Source: Ignavibacteriales bacterium (GTDB lineage: Bacteria > Bacteroidota > Ignavibacteria > Ignavibacteriales > Melioribacteraceae). From it: DNA of 64,000 bases. The position numbers were made by a program, and so were the translations under genes. Positions 26,701-35,101 of this stretch are shown one piece after another (the stretch's first letter is position 1; every line of letters starts with the position of its first letter). Under the pieces are notes generated by a model. The model had not been told where the DNA came from, made no database searches, and saw only the letters and a program-made list of their open reading frames with translations. The stretch covers positions 124,001-188,000 of the forward strand of contig JAGUYK010000014.1 in assembly GCA_020061355.1 (NCBI GenBank), in the 5' to 3' direction.

Positions 26701-27664
26701 AGAAATATTTGAAAATTTTATTCCATAAATTGAAGCCATTCACTACTCGATCATTGAATAAAATTAAAAGAGCAGGGATTGCTAAATAATAAATTGGTCC
26801 CGGATATGTATTATCTATGAAATAATAAAATAATATAATAATTCCCAACCAAGGCCAATTCAATTCTTTTCTTGACCATAATAAAAATAATCCCACTATA
26901 ACCGGAATAACACTTACGTACATTAAAGAACCAACATGACCAGTCATATAAGTAACGAAATAAAAACTAGATGCGATACTCCAAAAAGATACATATAAAG
27001 CAATTTTTTTCTTAACTCTAAATACTGTTTCTGAAATCCAATAAATCCCCAATATTGTTAGCAATAAGTTTAATAATGCTTGGAGAAGAAAACCGTCCAT
27101 TCCGTTTATATTGAAAAGAGCCCTCCACATGGCCTGACTCGAATATTGGAATTTTATTATTGCATGAAATCTAATATGAGAGGAGAAATCGAAAAAGATT
27201 AGGTTCACTGGCGTGCCATTCAGGAATGGGAGCCCCCCATTTATCGCATCAAAATAGTCTTCATTACCAGAGTGATAGTAATTCCCTTCTCCAACTAAAA
27301 AATATTGCCAAGATCCAATAAGTAATACAATAATTCCAATTAGAAATAATTTATAATCTATGTTTTTTAAAGATGAAAACAATAAACTTCCTTTGTAACC
27401 AAATTTTTTTATCTCAATAAACAAGACAATTAAACTGAAAAACATTAAAGATATGATACATAACTTAATCGATAAAAAAGCATCAGAAGTAAAAGTGTAT
27501 AGTTGAAGAAAAATGACATTAATAATTACATAACCCGAGGCAGGAATAATTAAAAAAGGTATTATTTTATTTTGATTTCGAAATCTACCTGTTATTACAG
27601 TTGGCCCATATCCGATAATAGTAACTATTATTAGTGCGACAAATAAGTTTAGCAATATGTGCAA
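23777..27664 (-). CDS. Very large membrane protein with two sets of tandem repeats
   Basis: A 1,295-residue protein of unknown function. Residues 1 to about 530 hold about 13 membrane segments, resembling GT-C type transferases or polymerases. The rest is presumably outside the membrane and has two repeat sets. Set A (three copies, near 548, 671 and 768) starts YLDIPN, YLDIQN or YLDMPS and continues with a Phe/Tyr-rich helix, then GI. Set B (three copies, near 871, 1,030 and 1,166) contains LEPGP or LETGP; the last two share GWxxxEE, FRWVG/FHWVG, PAEI, GPGCG and DPRILNFRVF. Set B looks like a carbohydrate-binding beta-sandwich. The start is TTG with GAGG 7 bases upstream. A candidate promoter lies 350 bases upstream. 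Confidence 0.8.
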   Translation of the reverse strand: MHILLNLFVALIIVTIIGYGPTVITGRFRNQNKIIPFLIIPASGYVIINVIFLQLYTFTSDAFLSIKLCIISLMFFSLIVLFIEIKKFGYKGSLLFSSLKNIDYKLFLIGIIVLLIGSWQYFLVGEGNYYHSGNEDYFDAINGGLPFLNGTPVNLIFFDFSSHIRFHAIIKFQYSSQAMWRALFNINGMDGFLLQALLNLLLTILGIYWISETVFRVKKKIALYVSFWSIASSFYFVTYMTGHVGSLMYVSVIPVIVGLFLLWSRKELNWPWLGIIILFYYFIDNTYPGPIYYLAIPALLILFNDRVVNGFNLWNKIFKYFSISYSEENNFNLRQVNKKRIFILTFIVILISTVALFWLWSLTEPWRLSALLRTNVSWKITLYKEMFMVFWGIFPPGSTGTMSVLPLFIADETINVLSFIVSLSISCFVLIAIFQITFRKDRAFLFIYGLLFIIYLIVMRYFWGSSYYLYKFLYVHQFLLITILLLWLFERVQLWRSSVRKLIYSLFIIVGFLNIFWTILLTIDFYNRPYHNSDAIRAFLSSISKEKLSDSYLDIPNEVENLVFRTIFWENGIYFQSDIKKATYKVKLTNIDNAIHNSISPEIILYKNDLFTFEEISKPNLLRFFSLYEPFRLKGLNINWIGNEYSVQKYILEDDINEVSDYVKNSGLGSKTYLDIQNYYIFYLLYEDFREKGITLEANPQQAEYFLRTFDGTNKTNLYDDMPNQKIVWKNKMFRLVSLSKENRVLGNYEYWYLNFINAFNYVKNNGNTVYLDMPSNEYYYLFFKKFLPEQGIKVVDKPEETKLFLRFGLFDINNTVRLNTIFSRNEKLIWSPQKDNISTRFRWNLELVEIPFESRTVSSTPAIQNYPIKFLTGDPNYDFSISISDFTEKAQYLRILLEPGPSIGFNDFIIRITDKKSFNKTFPVSRFTNIIDIPLNEFVVDSTDKTIRVFFEGLDKLGKKLIGNSLMPLEERYLNYILIGMDLADNKDNYSDFLLAALNHPPLKGKSLMEKLFNSEYSSDINESKAKSLLLGQGWGNAEEFEDKIFRWVGDKPAEIVVNNLDEKLRVVRLDLEPGPGCGGKALDLKIFYKDRLIKEQIIDVRKKISIQLPDEFLTNPNEQKIIKLVPATVNDKISSDPRILNFRVFDISFNETENTQNSVVSEGSIKLLKLGEGWYPYEEYDNEKFHWVGQRPAEININNRYLSDKILNINLETGPGCGDKPLYLDLFFNGKLLKKEKFRGKGNLQIDFSKIPVEQIKDQNIIELISISDNVKTPDDPRILNFRVFNIGFVSNN

Positions 27665-27909
27665 ATTATTTCCTCTTTAACTGTTATTCGCATTTTATAA
27701 TATTTGTTAATTAAAATGTTACAGATTGTTCGTACTAATTTAATCATACCAGTTTTTTATAAAAAGCAATCAGTGTTTTAAAAACTGGAATAGACTTTTT
27801 ATATTCATTTATCAAACAATATCGATTAAGGTATGAGATAAAATTGTCAGATAAAAGCTTTGATTGGAATTTTTAAAAATATCATACAATCGATATAATA
27901 ATGTTTTTG

Positions 27910-27961
27910 AAAAAACATGTCCGAAGATAGGCATTATCAAAAATAGTCTATCTTTTTCGGA
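27910..27961 (-). terminator. Terminator-like hairpin in a long leader
   Basis: On the minus strand TCCGAA(AAA)GATAG pairs with CTATCTTCGGA (11 base pairs with a 3-base bulge), followed by CATG and six T. It lies about 50-90 bases after the predicted start of transcription and about 250 bases before the next gene. Confidence 0.4.
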
Positions 27962-28015
27962 TTTTAATCCAAAACTAAATCACCCCAATAAAACATATCC
28001 TGAAAAAACGAAAAC

Positions 28016-28044
28016 TCTATAATTAGATTAGAATAATATGTCAA
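28016..28044 (-). promoter_or_regulatory. Internal promoter upstream of the 1,295-residue gene
   Basis: Perfect TTGACA (28,039-28,044), a 17-base spacer and TATAGA (28,016-28,021) on the minus strand. It lies directly downstream of the flippase-like gene that ends at 28,117 and points at the large membrane protein gene. Confidence 0.55.
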
Positions 28045-28116
28045 GCAATTAACATGTTTAATCTTGATTTAAAGAAAGTAAACGATATAACACTTATAAA
28101 ATATTTACTGTATTTA

Positions 28117-29130
28117 TTATTCTTTCAAATCAATATTAGGATTTGTTCTTTTTAGTTTCCCGAATATAAACACCAAAAAGTAACTTAAAATATCTGAAAA
28201 CACCCATACAATCCTTGACAGAATTACTGCCAGGACAATTGGAGCCTTTTCATATCCATAGAGAGAAATTAACAATACTGAAATCGATTCTTTTACTCCA
28301 ATTCCCCCAGGCACACCGGGTGTTAAAATTGCAGTGTAGCCTGCAATTGCCAAACAAATTGCAATATTAAAAAAATCAGAAGGGTTTAGCTTAAAATTCA
28401 AGATAACTAATACCATTATATAAAACACAACACTGCTTAATATAAACGAGATAAAAGAAAGAATGAATATTCTTAGATACAAAGAAAAAAATTGAAAATT
28501 AAAGTATTTATTCAATAATCGATTAAAGTCTTTAAAAATTTCGGTCTTAGACAAACGTCGGTTTCTATACAAGTAAACTAAATACGCCAAGAACATCAAA
28601 AATGCTCCAATTATAAAAAATAGAAATATCAAAGAAATCGTGGAGTAATTGAGTTGGAAGTTTACATCTTTAGGAAATTGGGCCAGACCGGTTAATAAAA
28701 ACAACAAAATAATTATTGCCGTGTTTGAAAGTCCGAGTAATATTTCAAGTAAGCCGCTTATCGTGATATTTATTTTTCCCAAGCCAGCCTTATCGCCCAA
28801 ATAAATTCTTGATACATATGGCATTATGTTAGATGGAATGTACTTTGTTATATTAGATTTTACATAGATATTTAAAACTGTAAGGAGTGAGAGGTTTTCA
28901 CTATTATTATATTCTAGGATTATTTTAAATATATAACTATTAACAAAAAGGAAAATACTTTTTATAAGACCAAATATTATAATGTATAGAATTGTGAGTA
29001 AAGCGCCGTTAACAAAATAGACGGATAAATCATAACCTTTTAAAGTATAAATAATATAGTAGAATGAAATGAGAACTATTAAATAAGAAAACGTATTAAT
29101 AATTATTCTAGTAAGTTTGGATTTCATCAT
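28117..29130 (-). CDS. Flippase-like membrane protein (LPG synthase TM family)
   Basis: A 337-residue polytopic membrane protein of the lysylphosphatidylglycerol-synthase membrane-region family (AglD/UPF0104 type). About eight membrane segments and the signature PGVPGGIGVKESIS near the C-terminal third are visible. Members are linked to lipid or lipid-linked sugar handling; no catalytic domain is attached. I chose ATG at 29,130, five bases after the fucosyltransferase stop, over an upstream frame extension to 29,166 that would overlap it. A second member lies at 37,895-38,866. Confidence 0.78.
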   Translation of the reverse strand: MMKSKLTRIIINTFSYLIVLISFYYIIYTLKGYDLSVYFVNGALLTILYIIIFGLIKSIFLFVNSYIFKIILEYNNSENLSLLTVLNIYVKSNITKYIPSNIMPYVSRIYLGDKAGLGKINITISGLLEILLGLSNTAIIILLFLLTGLAQFPKDVNFQLNYSTISLIFLFFIIGAFLMFLAYLVYLYRNRRLSKTEIFKDFNRLLNKYFNFQFFSLYLRIFILSFISFILSSVVFYIMVLVILNFKLNPSDFFNIAICLAIAGYTAILTPGVPGGIGVKESISVLLISLYGYEKAPIVLAVILSRIVWVFSDILSYFLVFIFGKLKRTNPNIDLKE

Positions 29131-29135
29131 AATTA

Positions 29136-30023
29136 TTATAAAAGAGTAACAGATATTTTTTTCCAATCTGCAGAATGAATATCTATCGGATTATATTTAG
29201 GATTTTTACACCAAGGTGTAGGAGCATATACAATTTTATTTTTTGTTCGAGATAACCATGCGCCCCACCAACTGAAACTACTGTTAGCAATAATAAAATG
29301 TTTACAACGACTCATTAAGTACATATCCACATGGCTTTTTCCATTATTATTAGAAACATAAGTATGGGGATACTGAATTTTAAGATATTGTTTTGTCCAC
29401 TCTATATTATCCGAAAAAATAAAAAAATGAGGATTATTTACTTCTCGCATAATATTTTCAATGGCTTTATAATAATATTCAATTGGACAAATGCCGATAT
29501 TCTTTCTAATTGTTTCATCAAAGAAATAATCACCATTTCTAATATGAACACAGATTGATTCTGTATTTTCAATTGTCTCTAACAATTCTTCATTTTGACA
29601 ATCCAATTTTTCTTTTAAAGAAATTTCATTTCTTATAATTTCTTCAATACTTTTAAAATACTTTTCACACTGCCAGTATCCAATCATATATACATCATCA
29701 GAACAATTCAGAATGTTTTCATCATAAGCTAGAGATGCTTCTTTAAATATTGGGAGTCTATAATAGTAATCATGTTTGTTAAAAAAATAATGAATGAAAT
29801 TTTTAACATGTTTGTAGTTTTTAAATTGTAACTTAAGTATGTCTGAATAATTTGCGACTTTAAAATCAATTTGAAATTCCGGTAGAAGAAATGAGCGATA
29901 ACCTTTTTTAAGATCGGAAACATCTAATTTTAATTCACTATTCTTTAATAGTGCTAATCTTTTTCCCGTAGAATACTGAAAGAGCTGGTTTCCTAAACCA
30001 CCGCGTAATTTTACTATTATCAT
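29136..30023 (-). CDS. Family 11 alpha-1,2-fucosyltransferase
   Basis: Transfers L-fucose from GDP-fucose to a galactose-type acceptor in a surface glycan. GT11 motifs are all present: LRGGLGNQLFQYSTGKRLA at residues 6-24, HIRNGDYF (the family usually has HxRRGDY, so Asn replaces one Arg), and FIIANSSFSWWGAWL near residue 245. The length (295) is normal. GDP-fucose is made by the gmd and fcl products of the same cluster, which strongly supports the assignment. Neighbours are a flippase-like gene and an FkbM-like gene. Confidence 0.9.
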   Translation of the reverse strand: MIIVKLRGGLGNQLFQYSTGKRLALLKNSELKLDVSDLKKGYRSFLLPEFQIDFKVANYSDILKLQFKNYKHVKNFIHYFFNKHDYYYRLPIFKEASLAYDENILNCSDDVYMIGYWQCEKYFKSIEEIIRNEISLKEKLDCQNEELLETIENTESICVHIRNGDYFFDETIRKNIGICPIEYYYKAIENIMREVNNPHFFIFSDNIEWTKQYLKIQYPHTYVSNNNGKSHVDMYLMSRCKHFIIANSSFSWWGAWLSRTKNKIVYAPTPWCKNPKYNPIDIHSADWKKISVTLL

Positions 30024-30049
30024 TTGGCTAATCTGAATTGGAGAAAATA

Positions 30050-30922
30050 CTAATCTTTAGATTTCGCTTTGAATAATTTGCGTAAGATTATAAAAGAATA
30101 CTTAAATAATTTTTTGAAAGGATTCTTTTTATTATCTGCCATATATCTTCCATATTTTGGAATTACTTGAAGATCAAATTCTCCGACTTTAATGCTCGGC
30201 GACCATACTAAATTAAATTTTTCTGTTAAAACCAGAGTGCCGTCATATAACTGGAATATCCGTGGAGCAATTTTCTGTGGATTAATAAATTCGATCGAAT
30301 TGTCATGAAGATTCAATCGATTATAATATTCCTCGGTAATGAATATAAGATTACTAATCGTTGAGCAAATAAGTTCATACCCCTTTTCTTTTCCCAATTT
30401 AACCAAGGATAATATTGAAGAACCGTGATTGATATTAGGATCTTTTTTTTGAACAAACTCAATATCATTAGGAATTGTCGGATTAAATTCAATTATAACC
30501 ACTTTAGGATGATATTTTTTTATGGAATCCCAGACATGATAGTCATTACCATCAATATCGATCGACAGAAAATCAAAATCAGAAGGTATTTCACAATTTT
30601 TCAAAATATTATCTAATGAATTATAACCATCGTAATCAACAAACTTATTTATTAAATAGACCGAATTATTATTTCTGTACCTATTAGTGAGTTCATTATA
30701 TTTTCTTCTATTCGCCTCAATTAATATTCCTTTCCAACCTTTATTTTGCAGTAAATTATATGTATTACTAAAATGTTTTCCATCCCAGGCTCCAAATTCT
30801 ACACACCAATTATTTCGCATTGGTGTTAGCTCAAAAACTTTTTCTAATATACCATCTTCACCGGATTGTGAAGTAATATTAAACCTAAATCCGTTTAGCC
30901 AATTAGCAGAAGTATTTTCCAT
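30050..30922 (-). CDS. FkbM-like SAM-dependent methyltransferase
   Basis: A 290-residue Rossmann-fold protein. SQSGEDGILEKVFE, then VEFGAWDGKHFSNTYNLL as the SAM-binding motif, and DFLSIDIDGNDYHVW match the FkbM-related family seen in polysaccharide clusters. The C-terminal 90 residues are an extension with no recognised motif. It is the last of four consecutive methyltransferase-type genes (30,050-32,978). The methylated position is unknown. Confidence 0.75.
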   Translation of the reverse strand: MENTSANWLNGFRFNITSQSGEDGILEKVFELTPMRNNWCVEFGAWDGKHFSNTYNLLQNKGWKGILIEANRRKYNELTNRYRNNNSVYLINKFVDYDGYNSLDNILKNCEIPSDFDFLSIDIDGNDYHVWDSIKKYHPKVVIIEFNPTIPNDIEFVQKKDPNINHGSSILSLVKLGKEKGYELICSTISNLIFITEEYYNRLNLHDNSIEFINPQKIAPRIFQLYDGTLVLTEKFNLVWSPSIKVGEFDLQVIPKYGRYMADNKKNPFKKLFKYSFIILRKLFKAKSKD

Positions 30923-30940
30923 AAATATGTAAGTGTATGA

Positions 30941-31594
30941 TTAAAAGATTTTTGCTTTGAGATTCTTTAAATTCTGTACAAAGCTCACCTTAAACTTTAT
31001 TTCCGATTCAGTAAAAACAACCTCGCTTAATTCATTTGATTTTTTCGTTTCAACTTTCTTATCCCATTCAAATCCTTGAAAAAAATATTTTTTTAGCTCT
31101 TTAATAATGTTCTTTTTGCCAGCCTTATTAGCCATATAAAATAATTTCTGCACACATACAAAATCATTTAAAGAACTTTCTGATTTGGGCATCCAGAAAA
31201 GAATGCAGTCGCGAAATAATAGAAAAGATTTATGAATATTAAAATTATATATATAATCATAATATATAGTTGGATATTCCAGATAACCTTTTTTCCCAAC
31301 CCGCGTTATTTCGGAAACAAAAGATTCGACATTATCTACATGCTCGAGGACATGTGAACAAATTATATAGTCAAACGTTTTGTCCTTAAAAGGAAATTTT
31401 TCACCATCAAAAAGAACTATTTGTTTATTTGTTTTTATCTTTCCTTTATCGGCACGTTGAGATCTCGCTTCAATTTCATCTGAAAATTTTTTTTCGAGTA
31501 AAATATCAGATTTCCTGAATGGATTAGCTCCCGGGCCAACTTCAAGAACCAAATCGTTTGGTGAAATATTTTTAATACGTTCAGGATAAAACAT
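30941..31594 (-). CDS. Class I SAM-dependent methyltransferase
   Basis: A 217-residue protein with the SAM motif VLEVGPGANPF near residue 17 and the Methyltransf_11 segment FDYIICSHVLEHVDN. It probably methylates a sugar or lipid-linked glycan intermediate in the cytoplasm. It follows the FkbM gene by 20 bases. The region after residue 125 is less typical and may bind the acceptor. Confidence 0.78.
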   Translation of the reverse strand: MFYPERIKNISPNDLVLEVGPGANPFRKSDILLEKKFSDEIEARSQRADKGKIKTNKQIVLFDGEKFPFKDKTFDYIICSHVLEHVDNVESFVSEITRVGKKGYLEYPTIYYDYIYNFNIHKSFLLFRDCILFWMPKSESSLNDFVCVQKLFYMANKAGKKNIIKELKKYFFQGFEWDKKVETKKSNELSEVVFTESEIKFKVSFVQNLKNLKAKIF

Positions 31595-31614
31595 TAATGT
31601 TATACTAATAATTT

Positions 31615-32298
31615 TTAATTAAGATTTTCCTTTAGCTGCCAGCTTTCCCAAACAAATTCATAATTCCACATAAGTTCGTGGGTTTTAGAAAGATCATTTA
31701 TAATTTTTCTTCTCCTATCGCGGGCTCCGCTAAAATAGTCATGAAACTGTATTTGAAAATATTTTACTTGTGAAGTCAATCCATTCAAAATCATTTTTTC
31801 AAGTAAATCATATTCCCCGCCTTCAACATTTACTTTCATTAAATCAATTTTATCAATTGAATTCATTTTCAGGAATTCTTCAACATCAACGAGTCTAATG
31901 GTTTGAATATTTTTACCAGGTTTATAAATTGATGATCTGTCGTTATCCAAATAAATATTTTCTGATTTACTTTTATCTGAAAGTCCGAAGTCGAAAACAA
32001 AAATATCTTTATTCTGTCCAAACCGATCCTTGATTTTATTTGCAAACTGTTTTACAGGTTCAAATACATAAACTTTACAACAAAACTTTGAATAAATATC
32101 ACTGGTCCAAGAACCCTCATACCCTCCTAAATCAAAAACAATTGAATGTTTATCCAAGTTATAATTAATACGAAGATTTTTATCACCCTCATCATTAAAC
32201 CATTTTGCCATATCTTTTCCATATACACTCTTAGAGATAGTAGTAATTAATCCCCCGATACCGCCAAGTATATGTCCGAAATAATGTTTGATATTCAT
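31615..32298 (-). CDS. FkbM family methyltransferase
   Basis: A 227-residue FkbM-type O-methyltransferase. Motifs: VFDLGGYEGSWTSDIY for SAM, YVFEPVKQF, and IDLMKVNVEGGEYDLL, the most diagnostic FkbM segment. It lies 17 bases after the preceding methyltransferase gene. The acceptor is unknown, presumably a sugar hydroxyl. Confidence 0.82.
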   Translation of the reverse strand: MNIKHYFGHILGGIGGLITTISKSVYGKDMAKWFNDEGDKNLRINYNLDKHSIVFDLGGYEGSWTSDIYSKFCCKVYVFEPVKQFANKIKDRFGQNKDIFVFDFGLSDKSKSENIYLDNDRSSIYKPGKNIQTIRLVDVEEFLKMNSIDKIDLMKVNVEGGEYDLLEKMILNGLTSQVKYFQIQFHDYFSGARDRRRKIINDLSKTHELMWNYEFVWESWQLKENLN

Positions 32299-32315
32299 AA
32301 TCGATGTCTCTTATT

Positions 32316-32978
32316 TTACCTTTTAATTTCGCATTCAAAAAACAAGTACGGCATAAAGGAGCTACTAAAAACATTTAAAAACTTAGGCAATAATAAAAGA
32401 AATGGGTTCTTATTCCTATACAAAACATATTTAAATTCAAAAATTGTTAACCCGCTATCCATAATCAAATTTGATAAAGTGCGGTAACTGAAATAATAAT
32501 AATGATCCGGGTGAACTCTTTCGATATTTTGAAACGCATCCGTAAATCGAAAGGTAAAGTTGTGAATATTCGGTGTGGTAATTATTAGTTTGGTTTTGGG
32601 ATTTGTATTCAATATAAATTCTTTAATTCTTTCCAGGGCAAGACCTGCGTTGGGAAGATGTTCAATAACTTCCGAAAACAGAATATAATCGAACTTATCT
32701 TTAAATAATTCTTTATGTTCCGTAAGATCGTATAGATTGCATGTGTAAATGTCTTCAACGCCTTTGGATTTTAAAAATTCAACACCGGACTGATCCAGGT
32801 CAATACCAACAATTCTTTTACAAATACTGCTTATTTGCATATGGAATAATGAATTTTCATAATACTTTTTTTCGGTAAACGGTGAATCCGTAAAGCCAAG
32901 ATGAAGAACAACTTTATTTTTAATCAATTCATTAATTATTTGTAGTCTATCTACAACTTTATTTCGCGGTAATATCAT
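32316..32978 (-). CDS. Class I SAM-dependent methyltransferase
   Basis: A 220-residue protein with VLHLGFTDSPF as a weak SAM loop (the usual GxGxG is reduced), IVGIDLDQSGVEFL as the acidic loop and FDYILFSEVIEHLPNAG, as in Methyltransf_23. The degenerate glycine loop leaves some doubt about activity. It sits between a GT2 and an FkbM gene with 13- and 17-base gaps. Confidence 0.75.
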   Translation of the reverse strand: MILPRNKVVDRLQIINELIKNKVVLHLGFTDSPFTEKKYYENSLFHMQISSICKRIVGIDLDQSGVEFLKSKGVEDIYTCNLYDLTEHKELFKDKFDYILFSEVIEHLPNAGLALERIKEFILNTNPKTKLIITTPNIHNFTFRFTDAFQNIERVHPDHYYYFSYRTLSNLIMDSGLTIFEFKYVLYRNKNPFLLLLPKFLNVFSSSFMPYLFFECEIKR

Positions 32979-32991
32979 AAATTTATCCTAT

Positions 32992-33798
32992 CTAAAGTCC
33001 TATTAATCTAAGTTTTGTACCTAATTTCATCATAATTTTAGGACCCAGAATTATACATACAATTCTTTTGACGGTCCCTATAAAAATAAATCTTATGTAT
33101 CTAAATTGGAAGTTAGCCCAAAGTACCTTCAGACCATCCATTTGGAGTTTCCTGTACCTGTTATAAGTTATTCCGTGCCGATTTAGTTCATACTTAACAA
33201 GAACATTCTGCAAATTGACTGCCTTATACTTTCTAATAAACTTGAAAAAAAAAGCATAGTCCTGACAAACTAATATTGGATAAGAACCGACAGAAGCTAA
33301 TGCATCTGCACGAAACATTACCGTTGGATGCATAAAAGAAGAAAAGACGTACATGTTCCTTTTTATATTTTCGTAACTCTCTGGATACTTCCTTACATAT
33401 AATTCCTTACCATTTTCATCAACTATCATGGCATTTGAACCAATCAAATAAACGTCTGTATTATTTTCAAGATAAGATTTTTGTACTTTAAATCTATCTT
33501 CTGTGCACTCATCTCCAACATCAAGTCGTGCAATATATTTATAAGTTCCTTTCTTTAAAATATATTCCAATCCTGTGTTTAGGGCATGGGATAATCCTTT
33601 ATTTATTTCATGAGTAAGAATTTCAATTTCAGATATGTCAATAAATTTCTCAGTCAAAATTCCTTTATCTGGCTTTTCAGAACTTCCATCATCAACAATT
33701 ATAACATCTACACCTTCAGTGTTGGATATACTTGAAAGTGATTTATATAATTTATCCAAATGATTATAGTATGGTATAAGAACAGCTATATCTGACAT
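32992..33798 (-). CDS. Family 2 glycosyltransferase
   Basis: A 268-residue GT-A transferase. AVLIPYYNHLDKLYKSL, VIIVDDGSSEKPD, and ARLDVGDECTEDRF (in place of the usual DxDD) followed by SFMHPTVMFRADAL. ATG at 33,798 is chosen; the frame continues to a TTG 12 bases upstream. The substrate is unknown. Confidence 0.82.
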   Translation of the reverse strand: MSDIAVLIPYYNHLDKLYKSLSSISNTEGVDVIIVDDGSSEKPDKGILTEKFIDISEIEILTHEINKGLSHALNTGLEYILKKGTYKYIARLDVGDECTEDRFKVQKSYLENNTDVYLIGSNAMIVDENGKELYVRKYPESYENIKRNMYVFSSFMHPTVMFRADALASVGSYPILVCQDYAFFFKFIRKYKAVNLQNVLVKYELNRHGITYNRYRKLQMDGLKVLWANFQFRYIRFIFIGTVKRIVCIILGPKIMMKLGTKLRLIGL

Positions 33799-33868
33799 AT
33801 CGTTTCGCAATTTGTAAATTGAACCATTTTAAAGAATCCGTTAAGTATTGCTTACATTTTTCACCAAG

Positions 33869-35050
33869 CTAATTTAAAGAAAGATAAAGCTGAGAAAATC
33901 TTTTTCCGACAACTTCCCATGTAAAATTCTCTAGAACATAATTAAAACCATTCATGATCAATTTTGATTTTAGTTCTTTATCAGATAAAATTGTATTAAT
34001 GGCTTTAATTAACTTTTTCATCTCATATTGAGGAATTAAAATACCAGTTTTACCATTTATAATAATATCGCTTACTCCACCAACATCAAGAGCAATCACT
34101 GGGCATTTTGACATCAACGCTTCTACTAAAACCAGCCCAAATCCTTCTTTCCTGGAAGTGGATACGAACATTTCAGCATTCTTGTATAAGCTAGGTAATA
34201 GATTATGTTCAATGTTTCCTAAAAACCTAACTTTATTTTTTATTCCAAGATTTATTGTTAATGATTTTAATTTCTCTTCTTGATTTCCTTTTCCAGCAAT
34301 CCATAATTCTAAATTCGAATGATCTTTTTGAACTTCAAAAAAAGATTTTATTAAATAATCAATAGCTTTGTCTTCTGAGAGTCGACCTGCAAAGAAAATA
34401 TATGTATTTGGTTTTCCTATTTCAGTATTTATTGAATAAGTATTTTCAAATAATTCTTTATTCGTTCCCATCGGGATTAAGTTAATATTATTCAAGCCAG
34501 GATCAAGCATATGAATTTCATTCGCAAGATGAGTACTCACCGTGTTAATAACATCACAGCTTCTTAAAGTGTGTTTGATAATAGGAGCCAAAAAACTTCT
34601 TTTCTTGTTTTCTATATCGCTTCCATGAGCAGTTATAATAATTCTAAAATTAAGCCCAAATAATTTTTTTAACAAAACAGCAATGGTGCCCTGTGGAATA
34701 GCCCAATGGCAATGGACAATATCAATTTTTTCTTTTTTAATCAATTTATAAAGCGAGATACCCGCTTTAATTAACAAAAAAAATAACAGTACAAAATTAA
34801 TCGGGTTCTTTTTAAGATTTTGAATTATTGAGTCATTGCATACTAGTACCTGATACTTTTTAATAAAATATTTAAATCTGTGGACTTCATAATTATCATA
34901 TAATTCCAAATTTTTAGATTCAGGACTATCGGGTGTAAGAACAAATATTTTATGTTCTTTTGAAATAAATTTTACAAGCTCCTCGATAAAAATACCTCCC
35001 ACATCATTTTTAAAAAGTGGATAGGATGATGTAAAATGTACTATTCTCAT
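33869..35050 (-). CDS. Family 4 glycosyltransferase
   Basis: A 393-residue GT-B transferase. SYPLFKNDVGGIFIEEL at the N-terminus is a frequent GT4 opening, VHCHWAIPQG and TAHGSDI mark the N-domain, and STSRKEGFGLVLVEALMSK carries the EX7E motif. The sequence PLFKNDVGG recalls WcaL-like transferases of capsule clusters. The donor is not predictable. Confidence 0.85.
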   Translation of the reverse strand: MRIVHFTSSYPLFKNDVGGIFIEELVKFISKEHKIFVLTPDSPESKNLELYDNYEVHRFKYFIKKYQVLVCNDSIIQNLKKNPINFVLLFFLLIKAGISLYKLIKKEKIDIVHCHWAIPQGTIAVLLKKLFGLNFRIIITAHGSDIENKKRSFLAPIIKHTLRSCDVINTVSTHLANEIHMLDPGLNNINLIPMGTNKELFENTYSINTEIGKPNTYIFFAGRLSEDKAIDYLIKSFFEVQKDHSNLELWIAGKGNQEEKLKSLTINLGIKNKVRFLGNIEHNLLPSLYKNAEMFVSTSRKEGFGLVLVEALMSKCPVIALDVGGVSDIIINGKTGILIPQYEMKKLIKAINTILSDKELKSKLIMNGFNYVLENFTWEVVGKRFSQLYLSLN

Positions 35051-35101
35051 TATACTGAATTGCTTAAAATGTAATTATAAATAAACAAGTTGGATTAAGT
35101 A

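Larger units (their letters stand above)
27665..28116. other. 452-base gap with a promoter and a hairpin
   Basis: No gene seen on either strand. It contains a minus-strand promoter at 28,016-28,044 and a terminator-like hairpin at 27,910-27,961, listed separately. The remainder is AT-rich without clear structure. Confidence 0.6.
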
